From an uncultured Clostridia bacterium (GTDB lineage: Bacteria > Bacillota > Clostridia > Oscillospirales > Oscillospiraceae): 34,110 bases of DNA. Location of the stretch: the NCBI GenBank assembly GCA_945873295.1, contig CAMCCS010000008.1:1-34110 (forward strand), in the 5' to 3' direction. The translations under genes and the position numbers were made by a program. Of the stretch, positions 6,791 through 15,363 are shown one piece after another; position 1 is the stretch's first letter; each line of letters starts with the position of its first letter. The notes beneath the pieces were generated by a model. It ran no database searches, was not told the origin of the DNA, and saw nothing but the letters and a program-made list of their open reading frames with translations.

Positions 6791-8279
6791 GCGCCGACGC
6801 TTACCCATCTTTTACAATGCCTTGCTGCTCACAGCAGTTAATCTGTTGCTTCGAATGGCAGGGACCTCGTTTCAGGTGTATATATCCAGCCGGATCGGTG
6901 CAGCCGGAGTTGGGCTATTGCAGCTTGTCATGTCTGTAAGCAGTCTTTCCATGGTTGCAGGAATGGCCGGAATACGAACCGCGACCATGTATCTCACTGC
7001 TGAGGAGCTTGGAAAGAAACGGGCACAAAATGTGACCTGGGTCCTTTCCGCCTGTTTTCTATACAGCCTATGCTTCAGTACCGCAGTGGGCAGTTTGGTT
7101 TTTTTCTCGGCCCCGCTCATTGCCCGGTACTGGATCGGAACCATGGAAGCAGTACAGGCGCTTCGCATCTTCGCCGCCTTTCTCCCCTGCACCTGTCTGT
7201 GTGGTGTGCTCACAGGCTACTTTACAGGCGCAAACCGGATCCGGACTCTGGCTGCCGTGGAAGTCGCGGAGCAGATATGCTCTATGCTGGTAACATTGGC
7301 GGCACTTAGTTTCTGGGCAGGTGAAGATTCCGCAAAGGCCTGTCAGGCTGTTGTTCTGGGCGGGTGTCTTGGCGGCATCGTAACGCTTCTGCTGCTGACG
7401 CTTTTACGGATTCTGGAGCGGCCAGCACATGGTCCCAGGACCCCGGTTCGCAGGAGACTGGAGCAGGTTGCCCTTCCCCTTGCCCTGGCGGATATCGTCA
7501 AGTCCGGCATCAATACAACAGAAAATTTGATGGTCCCCCAGCGGCTTGCCTTGAATCCAATGGTCACCAATCCCCTTGCAGCCTTTGGATTGGTCTGCGG
7601 GATGGTCTTTCCAGTTCTGATGTTCCCTGCCTGTATCCTCTTCGGTCTGGCCGAGCTGCTGATCCCGGAGCTTGCCCGGTGCGCAGCAGGGGGAAGCAAA
7701 AATCGTATTTCTCATCTTGTTCATCGGAGTCTGTGGGTCGCCATGATCTACGGAACCACTTTCTCTAGTCTGATCTATCTGCTTTCAGAGGATCTTTGCC
7801 AGTGGCTCTACCAAAGCCAGGAAGCAGGATACTATCTTCGGATGTACGCGCCTCTCATTCCCATGCTCTACTGCGACGCCATCACCGACGCAATGACAAA
7901 GGGGCTGGGACAGCAGAAAATCTGTGTGCGGTATAATATTCTCACCTCGGCTCTGGATGTTGTTTTTCTCTATTTTCTGCTTCCCCGTTTTGGGATGCGC
8001 GGATATTTTTTCAGTTTTCTTGTAACTCATCTGATTAATTTCATTCTGAGCCTCAGGCGGCTGTTAATCATCTCCGGAGAGCATATTTCCGCCGCCCTCC
8101 CAATGTTTACCGGAGCCGCGGCGTTGGGAAGCTGCTGGGCAGTCTCTTTTCTGAGTTCACCCGCTTTGCAGGCCCTCACATTTATTCCCTTGTTTTCGAG
8201 CCTTCTGTACTTGATGGGTGTATTTAAAAAAGAGGATTTTCTTTGGCTGAAAGGGCTGCTTTGTCCAAAACCTGTATAA
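6789..8279 (+). CDS. SpoVB/MurJ-like polysaccharide flippase (MOP superfamily)
   Basis: A 496-residue integral membrane protein with about 12-14 hydrophobic segments, typical of the SpoVB/oligosaccharide flippase branch of the MOP superfamily. Typical features are the start PIFYNALLLTAVNLLLRMAG, SSRIGAAGVGLLQL, and ELLIPELARC in the middle. SpoVB-type proteins move lipid-linked precursors across the membrane during spore cortex synthesis; several paralogues per genome are common, so the exact role is uncertain. The start is taken as TTG at 6789, seven bases after AAGGGGGG; the frame remains open to 6681 but overlaps nth. Its ribosome binding site lies inside a stable hairpin. No independent promoter is obvious. 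Confidence 0.85.
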   Translation: MRRRLPIFYNALLLTAVNLLLRMAGTSFQVYISSRIGAAGVGLLQLVMSVSSLSMVAGMAGIRTATMYLTAEELGKKRAQNVTWVLSACFLYSLCFSTAVGSLVFFSAPLIARYWIGTMEAVQALRIFAAFLPCTCLCGVLTGYFTGANRIRTLAAVEVAEQICSMLVTLAALSFWAGEDSAKACQAVVLGGCLGGIVTLLLLTLLRILERPAHGPRTPVRRRLEQVALPLALADIVKSGINTTENLMVPQRLALNPMVTNPLAAFGLVCGMVFPVLMFPACILFGLAELLIPELARCAAGGSKNRISHLVHRSLWVAMIYGTTFSSLIYLLSEDLCQWLYQSQEAGYYLRMYAPLIPMLYCDAITDAMTKGLGQQKICVRYNILTSALDVVFLYFLLPRFGMRGYFFSFLVTHLINFILSLRRLLIISGEHISAALPMFTGAAALGSCWAVSFLSSPALQALTFIPLFSSLLYLMGVFKKEDFLWLKGLLCPKPV

Positions 8280-8320
8280 ATCCATTTGTCCGGTTTAAGA
8301 AAGCTTTAATCTGCCATCGA

Positions 8321-8349
8321 TTGCTTTTCCTCCCTGTATTTGCTATAAT
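8321..8349 (+). promoter_or_regulatory. Promoter of the CHAP-domain gene
   Basis: TTGCTT (8321-8326), 17-base spacer, perfect TATAAT (8344-8349). The start would be near 8356, leaving a very short leader that begins about at the GAGGA box (8356-8360). Confidence 0.75.
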
Positions 8350-8370
8350 ACGGCAGAGGAAGTGAAAAAC

Positions 8371-9000
8371 TTGAAAACAAAACGAAAGCTCCTGTATTGG
8401 ATTCTGGCAGTTTTTACGGGAATCGCTTTGCTTGCGTCAGGGATTCTGTTCTATTTTTTATCCGACCCCTGGGGATTTGCCAGAGAGGTAGAGCCAGAGG
8501 AGAAAGCCGCGCGATTGGCGCTGATCGCTTCCGCTGAAGCCTGGCTGGGCGCGAATGAAGCAGACGGAAGCCACAAGGAAATTATTGACCTCTATAATTC
8601 CCACGAGCCCCTGGCCCAGGACTATACCGTCCAATATACCGACAGCTGGTGCGCGGTCTTTGTTAGCGCGGCAGCCATTGCAAGCCGAGAAACCAATATT
8701 ATTCCAACGGAATGCGGCTGCCAGCGGCAGATAGAATTGTTACAGAAGATGGGACGCTGGCAGGAGGATGATAATTACCTCCCCCTGCCCGGTGATATTA
8801 TCTACTATTCCTGGGGACGGCAGCCACTCTTTTCCGACTGTACCGGCTGGGCCAATCATGTTGGCATCGTTGTAGGAACCGCCGGTCCTTTTATCAAAGT
8901 AATTGAAGGAAACAGAAATGACCAGGTTGCCTACCGGTATATTCTGCAAGGTTATTATCAGATCCGGGGGTTTGGTCTTCCGGATTACAGCAGTACTTAA
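8371..9000 (+). CDS. Membrane-anchored CHAP-domain peptidoglycan hydrolase/amidase
   Basis: A 209-residue protein with a short basic N terminus, one hydrophobic segment (about residues 6-28) and an extracellular CHAP domain. The putative catalytic Cys94 is in DSWCAVFVSAA and His163 in NHVGIVVG. CHAP enzymes cleave amide bonds in peptidoglycan stem or cross-link peptides. GDIIYYSWG before the His is typical. I chose the TTG at 8371 because GAGGA (8356-8360) is ten bases upstream; a GTG at 8362 lies too close to it. It is a single-gene unit with its own promoter and terminator. Substrate and timing (growth or sporulation) cannot be told. Confidence 0.85.
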   Translation: MKTKRKLLYWILAVFTGIALLASGILFYFLSDPWGFAREVEPEEKAARLALIASAEAWLGANEADGSHKEIIDLYNSHEPLAQDYTVQYTDSWCAVFVSAAAIASRETNIIPTECGCQRQIELLQKMGRWQEDDNYLPLPGDIIYYSWGRQPLFSDCTGWANHVGIVVGTAGPFIKVIEGNRNDQVAYRYILQGYYQIRGFGLPDYSST

Positions 9001-9005
9001 CAGCA

Positions 9006-9035
9006 AAAACGCCTCCCATAAATCGGAGGCGTTTT
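9006..9035 (+). terminator. Intrinsic terminator of the CHAP gene
   Basis: A perfect 11-bp stem (9006-9016 with 9025-9035) and an 8-base loop. The right arm ends in TTTT. Confidence 0.9.
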
Positions 9036-9067
9036 CAAATATTCAGGGCAGCGCAAAATGCCCAATA

Positions 9068-9096
9068 TTGATTTCTCAGACAAGCTGTGGTATACT
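9068..9096 (+). promoter_or_regulatory. Promoter of gltX
   Basis: TTGATT (9068-9073), 17-base spacer, TATACT (9091-9096), about 34 bases before the start codon. Confidence 0.7.
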
Positions 9097-9129
9097 CAAT
9101 AAAGATTTTGTAATAAAGAGGTACGAATT

Positions 9130-10776
9130 ATGGATTATCAGGCTTTGGCTGAGCTGCTTTTTCCCAATGTGACCCAGACAGCGGAGGATCTTGAAAAGCG
9201 GTTTCCTCCCCGCAATCTGCCGGAGGGCGCTGTCATTACCCGGATGGCCCCCTCCCCCACCGGTTTTGTTCACCTGGGCAATCTGGTTCAGGGTCTGACC
9301 AGTGAACGGATGGCGCACCAGTCCGGCGGTATCCTGTTTCTGCGGGTTGAGGACACCGATGCCAAGCGGGAGGTTCCCGGGGCTGTGGAAGTGCTGATTA
9401 ACACACTGAAGCACTATGGTATTCACTTTGACGAGGGTGCCACCATGGACGGTGACAACGGCGCATACGGCCCCTATCGCCAGCGTCAGCGTGCTGACAT
9501 TTATCATGTCTATGCCAAAAAGTTGGTTGCCGAGGGGAAGGCCTACCCCTGCTTCTGCACAGAGGAAGAGCTCTCCGCCATGCGGGAACAGCAGGAAAAA
9601 GACAAGGAGACTACGGGTTACTACGGAAAGTATGCAATCTGGCGTGACCGTCCCATGGAGGATATTCAGGCTCAGATTGATGCCGGGAAGCCCTGGGTTC
9701 TCCGGTTCCGTTCCACCGGTGACATCAGCCACCAGTTCAAATATAACGATCTTGTGAAAGGTGAACTGACGGTTACGGAAAACAACGTAGACCAGGTACT
9801 GCTGAAATCCGACGGCATTCCCACTTACCACTTTGCCCATGCGGTTGACGATCACCTGATGCGTACGACCCATGTGGTTCGGGGCGACGAGTGGCTTCCC
9901 AGCCTGCCCTTCCACATTCAGCTTTTTGGGGCGCTTGGCTTCAAGCTTCCAAAATATGTCCATATCGGACCTCTGATGAAAATGGACGGCACCTCCAAGC
10001 GCAAGCTCAGCAAACGGAAGGATCCAGAGCTGGCGCTGACCTACTACAAAGCGGAAGGCTTCCCCGTGCAGGCGGTCTATGAATACATCATGACCCTCTT
10101 AAACTCCAACTACGAAGACTGGCGCAGAGCCAATCCCACTGCACCAGCTTCCGCTTTCAAGTTCAGTCCCAAAAAGCTGAACCCTGCCGGAAATCTCTTC
10201 GACTACGCCAAGCTGTCGGATGTTTCCAAGAACGAGATTGCGAAAATGGATGCCCAAACCGTGTACTCTCTGCTTGTGGAGTGGGCAGAAGAATTTGACC
10301 CGGACTTTGCAGACAAGCTGAAAGCGGATCCGGCTTATGCCAAGTCCATTCTTGCCATCGGACGGGGCGGGAAGAAGCCCAGAAAGGATCTGGCAACCTG
10401 GAAGGAAGCCAAGCCTTATATGGGATTCTTCTATGACGACTATCTGGAAACGCCTGTATTTGACCCCAAGTTCGATAAAGAAACAGTAAAAGCCACCCTG
10501 GCCAAATTCCTGGAATGCTATGATCCGGATGAGGATTCCACAGCATGGTTTGATAAGGTAAAGGCTGTAACGGTAGATTTGGGCTTTACCACGGACATGA
10601 AAGCCTACAAGGCAAATCCCGACGCTTTCCCCGGGACTGTAGCGGATATCTCCACATTTCTTCGTGTTGCCGTAACCGGAAAAACCGCTTCTCCGGATCT
10701 GTACACGGTAATGAAGCTTCTGGGAAAAGACCGTACAATCGGGCGGATCCGCAGCGCCATCGCTTCTCTGAACTGA
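9130..10776 (+). CDS. gltX: Glutamyl-tRNA synthetase
   Basis: A 548-residue class I synthetase that charges tRNA-Glu. The HIGH-type motif is PSPTGFVHLG (residues 41-50) and the KMSKS-type loop is KLSKR (292-296). The protein is longer than the roughly 480 residues of many bacterial GluRS, with the extra length in the anticodon-binding half. Whether it also charges tRNA-Gln, as in bacteria without GlnRS, cannot be told here. AAAGAGG precedes the ATG. It forms a single-gene unit between its own promoter and a strong terminator. No T-box is present in its short leader. Confidence 0.97.
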   Translation: MDYQALAELLFPNVTQTAEDLEKRFPPRNLPEGAVITRMAPSPTGFVHLGNLVQGLTSERMAHQSGGILFLRVEDTDAKREVPGAVEVLINTLKHYGIHFDEGATMDGDNGAYGPYRQRQRADIYHVYAKKLVAEGKAYPCFCTEEELSAMREQQEKDKETTGYYGKYAIWRDRPMEDIQAQIDAGKPWVLRFRSTGDISHQFKYNDLVKGELTVTENNVDQVLLKSDGIPTYHFAHAVDDHLMRTTHVVRGDEWLPSLPFHIQLFGALGFKLPKYVHIGPLMKMDGTSKRKLSKRKDPELALTYYKAEGFPVQAVYEYIMTLLNSNYEDWRRANPTAPASAFKFSPKKLNPAGNLFDYAKLSDVSKNEIAKMDAQTVYSLLVEWAEEFDPDFADKLKADPAYAKSILAIGRGGKKPRKDLATWKEAKPYMGFFYDDYLETPVFDPKFDKETVKATLAKFLECYDPDEDSTAWFDKVKAVTVDLGFTTDMKAYKANPDAFPGTVADISTFLRVAVTGKTASPDLYTVMKLLGKDRTIGRIRSAIASLN

Positions 10777-10781
10777 ACACC

Positions 10782-10826
10782 AAAACCCGTGTCGGTCAAA
10801 ATAAAGTGACCGGCACGGGTTTTTTT
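10782..10826. terminator. Strong terminator between gltX and mrp
   Basis: A long stem of about 17 bp with one G-T pair (10782-10798 with 10807-10823) followed by T7 on the plus strand. The A4 at 10782-10785 provides TTTT for leftward mrp transcripts, so it probably serves both genes. Confidence 0.93.
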
Positions 10827-10834
10827 AATCATTA

Positions 10835-11656
10835 TTACAGGGAACGGATCGCGTCAATCACGGGGGAAACAGCCGCGGTATCCACCGTCTCCATCAGGCC
10901 GCTGTCATAGGCTTTCGCGACCTCCGGGTCGATGGGCAGACGGGCAAGAACCGGGATGCCTAGGGCTGCTGCCGTTTCATCCAGATGGCTTTCTCCAAAA
11001 ACGCTGATTTTCTTGCCGCAATCCGGGCAGCGAAGGTAGGAATAGTTCTCCACAAAGCCCAGCACAGGAATATGCATCATGTTTGCCATCTTGACAGCCT
11101 TGGTGACGATCATGGAAACAAGATCCTGAGGGCTGGTCACAATAACAACTCCATCCACCGGGATACTCTGGAACACCGTCAGCGGAACATCGCCGGTTCC
11201 GGGAGGCATATCCACAAACAGGTAATCCACATCTTCCCAGATCACATCCGTCCAGAACTGTTTCACGGCACCGGCGATCACAGGGCCGCGCCAAACGACG
11301 GGATCCGCCGGATCATCCAGAAGCAGATTAATGGACATGACCTGGATACCGCTGCGGGTCAGCGCGGGATAAAGGCCGTCCTCGTTGGCTCCAGCGCACT
11401 CCTGTACGCCAAATGCTGTGGGCACGGAGGGGCCGGTAATATCGGCATCCAAAATACCGACGCGCTTTCCGTCCCGGGCCATCGCTACTGCCAGAAGGGA
11501 AGAAACCGTAGATTTACCCACACCGCCCTTGCCGGAAACCACAGCAATCACTTTTTTTACGCTGGATTTTGGATTCAGGCTGGCAAGCAGACTTTCCGCC
11601 TTACGATCCGAGCAATCCGAGCCGCAGGAAGAACAATTTCCGTTGCATGAACTCAT
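10835..11656 (-). CDS. Mrp/NBP35 family iron-sulfur carrier P-loop ATPase
   Basis: A 273-residue protein with the deviant Walker A motif SGKGGVGKST (residues 41-50), MPPGTGD in the switch region and CPDC (the C-x2-C that bridges a [4Fe-4S] cluster in the dimer). The N terminus adds a Cys cluster (CNGNCSSCGSDC, residues 4-15) like that of eukaryotic Nbp35. Such proteins deliver Fe-S clusters to apoproteins in the cytoplasm. There is no N-terminal MIP18/DUF59 domain. AAGGAG precedes the ATG, and a near-consensus promoter lies in the gap behind capA, so it can be expressed independently. Confidence 0.93.
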   Translation of the reverse strand: MSSCNGNCSSCGSDCSDRKAESLLASLNPKSSVKKVIAVVSGKGGVGKSTVSSLLAVAMARDGKRVGILDADITGPSVPTAFGVQECAGANEDGLYPALTRSGIQVMSINLLLDDPADPVVWRGPVIAGAVKQFWTDVIWEDVDYLFVDMPPGTGDVPLTVFQSIPVDGVVIVTSPQDLVSMIVTKAVKMANMMHIPVLGFVENYSYLRCPDCGKKISVFGESHLDETAAALGIPVLARLPIDPEVAKAYDSGLMETVDTAAVSPVIDAIRSL

Positions 11657-11688
11657 AATTTATACTCCTTTTTCTTTTGAATGCGTTT

Positions 11689-11717
11689 ATTATAGGACAG
11701 CTGTCAGATACTGTCAA
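11689..11717 (-). promoter_or_regulatory. Promoter of mrp
   Basis: Perfect TTGACA (11712-11717), 17-base spacer, perfect TATAAT (11689-11694) on the minus strand. It starts directly behind the capA stop codon. Confidence 0.9.
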
Positions 11718-11739
11718 CTGCAATCCAATGCCTGGGAAA

Positions 11740-12846
11740 TCAGTCAACTTTCTCCGACTGTGACCAGTTCAGCTTACCCATGATTCGATCATACTCCGCC
11801 GAAGAAGGTTCATAGGGCGTTGGCTGATAGTTATTGGATGTAGTAATAGAACTGATACATACCGGGTGGACTTCCACCTGATCCATCCGGACGCTACCGT
11901 CCACACCGCGGATAAGCATAAGCTGAATCAACGCACTGTCATAGTCTCTCGGGGAAGTATTGCCGCCAAAGCTGAAATTTCCCAGAGAATAGAAAATGAT
12001 CCCATCCCCGTATTTTTCAATGGGCTGAAGCACATGGGGATGATGCCCCCAAACGACGTCGGCTCCTGCGTCGATAACAGAATGCGCCAATGAAACTTGA
12101 TTCGAAGCCGGGTTGTAGGAATACTCGGTTCCCCAATGTACCGCAAAGATGACAAAATCCGCTCCCTGTTCTTTCAGGGAAGTGATCCCGTTCACGATCT
12201 GGTCCTCATCCAGTTTATAGAACATCGCGCCGTAAATACCGACCTTGAAGTTATCTCCCAGGGTAATGATAACAGAGGAATCCCGCTCTACATAGGGTAT
12301 CCCGGCTTCATTCAGCGTATCCAAAGTAGATTGGTAACCATCTGTGCCGTAATCCTCAGTATGATTATTGGCAAGGCTTACCGCCTCCACGCTGCCCTCC
12401 GTCAGAATATTGACATAATCCGTGGGACCACGGAAATTAAACTCCTTATTGGGTTTCGGGTGTCCATTGTCGATAAGAGGGCCTTCCAGATTGACAAGGG
12501 TCAAATCATCATTCGCAAAGTAGCATTGCACGTTACGAAATGGGTGGCCATAATCCTCTCCGATAGTGCGAATAAAGCCCAGATCCGCATAATAAACGGT
12601 GCTGTTCGTTCCAAGAGTACAATCACCCGCCAGGGAAATCACGTACTTCTCTTCCTCCGGTTCTGTCTCAGTTGGAAGTACTTCGGGTTCCGTTACTACC
12701 GTGGCAGAAACCTCCGGAATCGTTTCCGTTTCCTCCGTTGTGCTCTCCTGCAGGGCAGGTTCCTGCTTTCGGCATGCAGTCAGTGTGATCCCCAGAAAAA
12801 CCGCAAGCAAAAGCAGAACAAACAATGCTTTCTTCATTTGTTTCAT
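11740..12846 (-). CDS. CapA/PgsA-family lipoprotein (metallophosphatase fold)
   Basis: A 368-residue secreted lipoprotein: basic start, hydrophobic stretch and lipobox LTAC with Cys25, then an acidic, Thr/Glu-rich linker (about 28-65). The CapA domain follows with SLAGDCTLG, LVNLEGPLI, SLANNHTEDYG, VHWGTEYS and GHHPHVLQPIE, which carry the family's metal-binding Asp, Asn and His residues. CapA is needed for poly-gamma-glutamate capsule in Bacillus, but no PgsB or PgsC neighbour is present, so the substrate is open. The ATG at 12846 follows AGAGGA. It lies 62 bases behind the ABC-F gene with no clear promoter or terminator between, so it is probably the last gene of that operon. Confidence 0.88.
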   Translation of the reverse strand: MKQMKKALFVLLLLAVFLGITLTACRKQEPALQESTTEETETIPEVSATVVTEPEVLPTETEPEEEKYVISLAGDCTLGTNSTVYYADLGFIRTIGEDYGHPFRNVQCYFANDDLTLVNLEGPLIDNGHPKPNKEFNFRGPTDYVNILTEGSVEAVSLANNHTEDYGTDGYQSTLDTLNEAGIPYVERDSSVIITLGDNFKVGIYGAMFYKLDEDQIVNGITSLKEQGADFVIFAVHWGTEYSYNPASNQVSLAHSVIDAGADVVWGHHPHVLQPIEKYGDGIIFYSLGNFSFGGNTSPRDYDSALIQLMLIRGVDGSVRMDQVEVHPVCISSITTSNNYQPTPYEPSSAEYDRIMGKLNWSQSEKVD

Positions 12847-12908
12847 GGATCCATCCTCTTTCTGTGAAAGAATACGCTGATTTCTCCCGTGCGCACCACG
12901 ATCAAAGC

Positions 12909-14771
12909 TTATTCGCTCATCTGCTCCCACTGCTCCATCAATTCCATGAGCGCCGCTTCCTGTTCTTCCTTTTCTCCCAGAAGGCGGGTCAGTTTCTGAT
13001 AATCTGACGCAGCTTCCTCGATCCGTTTGTCCAGGGAGGCAATGGACTGCTCCTGCTTCTCGATCTCCCGTTCAAGGGCCCGGAGGCGCTTTTCAGCATC
13101 CTTGGTTCCGCCTTTGGGCTTTTCTTTCTTGGGCTTCGGTGCGGCGGGTACTTCCGCTCTGGCAGCAGCCTCATGCTCCAGGATGGAACGATACTTCTGA
13201 TAACCGCAGGGAAAATCCCGGATCATACCATCCTGCAGAAGCCAGATACGTTCAGCGAACTTCTCAATAAAGTAACGGTCGTGGGATACAAAAAGCAATG
13301 TTCCCTCAAATTCTTCAATGGCCGCTTCCACCCATTCCCGGGAAGCAATATCCAGATGGTTTGTTGGCTCGTCCAGAATGAGAAGATTGATCTTTTCATC
13401 CATGAGCATGCAAAGCCGCAGCCGGGACTGCTCCCCGCCGGAAAGGTTCCCTACTGTCTTAAAAACATCCTCGCCCTGAAAAAGGAATGCGCCCAACCGA
13501 TCCCGGGCTGTCTGGGGCGTACAGTTCTTTTCATAGAGCATGGTGTCGTACAGGCTGCGCTCCGGATGGTCAAAATGCAGGATCTGGGGCAGATACCCAA
13601 CCTTGACCGTGGGCCCAAACTGGATTTTTCCCTGGCAGCTTTCATCTCCCAGCAGACAGCTCAGGAAAGTCGTCTTTCCGCTTCCATTATCCCCCAGCAG
13701 CGCAATCCGCTCGCCGCCCTCCACATTGAGATTCACATCCGAGAAAAGGACATGCTCCCCAAAAGCTTTGGACAGTCCCTTGATTTTGAACACTACATCA
13801 CCGGAAAAATCTTTTTCTCCGAAAGAAGCTTTCATTGTCCGCTCTTTCTTTGGTTTTTCCGTCTTTCTGATGCGCTCCATACGGTGCTGGATGGACATAG
13901 CACGGCGATAAAGGGTCCGGTTGTTGATGCCCCAGCCCTTCACCCGCTCCACGGTAAAGCCCAGCTGTTTTAATTTCGCCTGCTCCTGCTCATATTGTTT
14001 CATTTGCAGGTCAAACCGGGCCTGCTTTTCATCCATATAAAAGGAATAATTGCCGGAATAGAACTCCGCATGGCCGTCTGTAATCTCTATAACCCGCTGA
14101 GCGACCCGGTCAATGAAATAACGGTCATGGGAAATGACCACCACGGTTCCTTTAAATATGTTAACATAACTCTCCAACCATTCCACACTGCGAAGATCCA
14201 GGTGGTTGGTAGGCTCATCCAGCAGAAGAATATCCGTTTTTTCCAGCAGGAGTCTCGCAAGATTGACACGGGTCTTTTCTCCGCCGGAAAGGCTGTCAAA
14301 TTCCTGCTGGCGCTGCTGCCGGGTAATTCCCAGACCATTGCAGATCTTATCCGTTTCTACATCCGTTTCATACCCGCCCCCGGCCTGAAACGCGGCAGTA
14401 AGCCGGTCATACTCCCGGAGAAGCTCACCATTAGAACCAGACTGCATCTGCTTTTCAATGGCTTCCATGCGTCTGCGAATCTTCCAGAGATCAGCAAACG
14501 CGGAATGAAGCACGTCCTCAACCAGAAAGCCCTCCGGAAAATGGGGGATCTGAGAAATCAGCCCCAAACGCTTATTGGGATTAACGTAGACCTCACCATC
14601 GTCATAGTCCATTTCCCCGGTGAGAATCTTCAGAAGCGTGGTTTTTCCGCAGCCGTTTCTGCCCAGAATCGCAACACGCTCCCCCTCCTGGATCTCAAAG
14701 GTCAGACCATCCAGAAGGTTTTCCCCGATAACAAAAAATTTTACAAGGTTTTTTACAGATATATCAACCAT
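12909..14771 (-). CDS. ABC-F family ATPase (translation factor/ribosome protection type)
   Basis: A 620-residue soluble protein with two ABC domains and no membrane part. Walker A: GRNGCGKTT and GDNGSGKTT. Signatures: SLSGGEKTR and NLSGGEQSR, each followed by LLDEPTNHLDL or LILDEPTNHLDI. The P-site linker between them (about residues 245-320) is rich in Arg, Lys and Gln. A charged, predicted coiled-coil tail (about 540-615) resembles Uup/YdiF. ABC-F proteins bind the ribosomal E site and relieve stalling or antibiotic action; this one is more like the housekeeping branch, but subfamily is not certain. Its ATG overlaps the rnmV stop by eight bases. Confidence 0.93.
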   Translation of the reverse strand: MVDISVKNLVKFFVIGENLLDGLTFEIQEGERVAILGRNGCGKTTLLKILTGEMDYDDGEVYVNPNKRLGLISQIPHFPEGFLVEDVLHSAFADLWKIRRRMEAIEKQMQSGSNGELLREYDRLTAAFQAGGGYETDVETDKICNGLGITRQQRQQEFDSLSGGEKTRVNLARLLLEKTDILLLDEPTNHLDLRSVEWLESYVNIFKGTVVVISHDRYFIDRVAQRVIEITDGHAEFYSGNYSFYMDEKQARFDLQMKQYEQEQAKLKQLGFTVERVKGWGINNRTLYRRAMSIQHRMERIRKTEKPKKERTMKASFGEKDFSGDVVFKIKGLSKAFGEHVLFSDVNLNVEGGERIALLGDNGSGKTTFLSCLLGDESCQGKIQFGPTVKVGYLPQILHFDHPERSLYDTMLYEKNCTPQTARDRLGAFLFQGEDVFKTVGNLSGGEQSRLRLCMLMDEKINLLILDEPTNHLDIASREWVEAAIEEFEGTLLFVSHDRYFIEKFAERIWLLQDGMIRDFPCGYQKYRSILEHEAAARAEVPAAPKPKKEKPKGGTKDAEKRLRALEREIEKQEQSIASLDKRIEEAASDYQKLTRLLGEKEEQEAALMELMEQWEQMSE

Positions 14772-15363
14772 TGTCTGTCTCCAAAGCCGCCACAGCAGCC
14801 TTTAATTCGTCCAGTGAATACAGCATATTGAGAGCCTGAAGCAGGGCATTTGCGCTCAGATGCTCCGGGAAATCCAAAGCCTTTATCAGTTTCTTCCGCT
14901 TTGCGCTGCTGTCAGGACCGCCGGAAAGCCCAAGCTCCATCATATCCTGCTTTGTGATCCCACGAGCAGCCGGAGCTTGCCCTTCGTCGAAGGTAGCGCC
15001 CGCGCGGCGCAGTGCCTCCAAAATAATTTCCGGCTTCATGCCTTCTACACCCAGCTTTCCCTCTTTGCCGGGGGCGGACTTCCGCTTTTCCTTGCCCGGA
15101 ATATCCGGAATATAGGCATGCTTCAGGTACTTTTCAGGGATTGCGCTTTTGATGTGATTGCGAATTACAAAGCCTGCGCCGTCGGAGTCCGTAAAAATGA
15201 TCAGGCCCAGCCTCTCCGCAGCCCTGCGCAGAAGCCGCATTTTTTCCCGGTCCCGGAAAATTCCAAATCCGTCTGTCTGAAAGATAGGCGCGTCAACGAT
15301 CTGGCTGAGGGTGTTTTTATCGTACCTGCCCTCCACCACAATGGCTTCCCGGATCTTAACCAT
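14764..15363 (-). CDS. rnmV: Ribonuclease M5 (5S rRNA maturation)
   Basis: A 199-residue protein. The TOPRIM domain covers about residues 5-100, with the catalytic Glu11 in VVEGRYD and the metal-binding Asp59/Asp61 in FTDSDGAG. The C-terminal part (about 125-195) is the RNA-binding region usual in Firmicutes RNase M5. It trims precursor 5S rRNA. It overlaps both neighbours by eight bases: its start lies within the end of holA and its end covers the start of the ABC-F gene. This implies translational coupling. In Bacillus it sits by ksgA, so the linkage to holA and comEC differs. Confidence 0.95.
   Translation of the reverse strand: MVKIREAIVVEGRYDKNTLSQIVDAPIFQTDGFGIFRDREKMRLLRRAAERLGLIIFTDSDGAGFVIRNHIKSAIPEKYLKHAYIPDIPGKEKRKSAPGKEGKLGVEGMKPEIILEALRRAGATFDEGQAPAARGITKQDMMELGLSGGPDSSAKRKKLIKALDFPEHLSANALLQALNMLYSLDELKAAVAALETDNG

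Noticed and set aside
11740-12846. Capsule (poly-gamma-glutamate) locus
   Set aside because: Only the CapA-family lipoprotein is present; the ligase and partner genes (PgsB, PgsC) are not in the neighbourhood.
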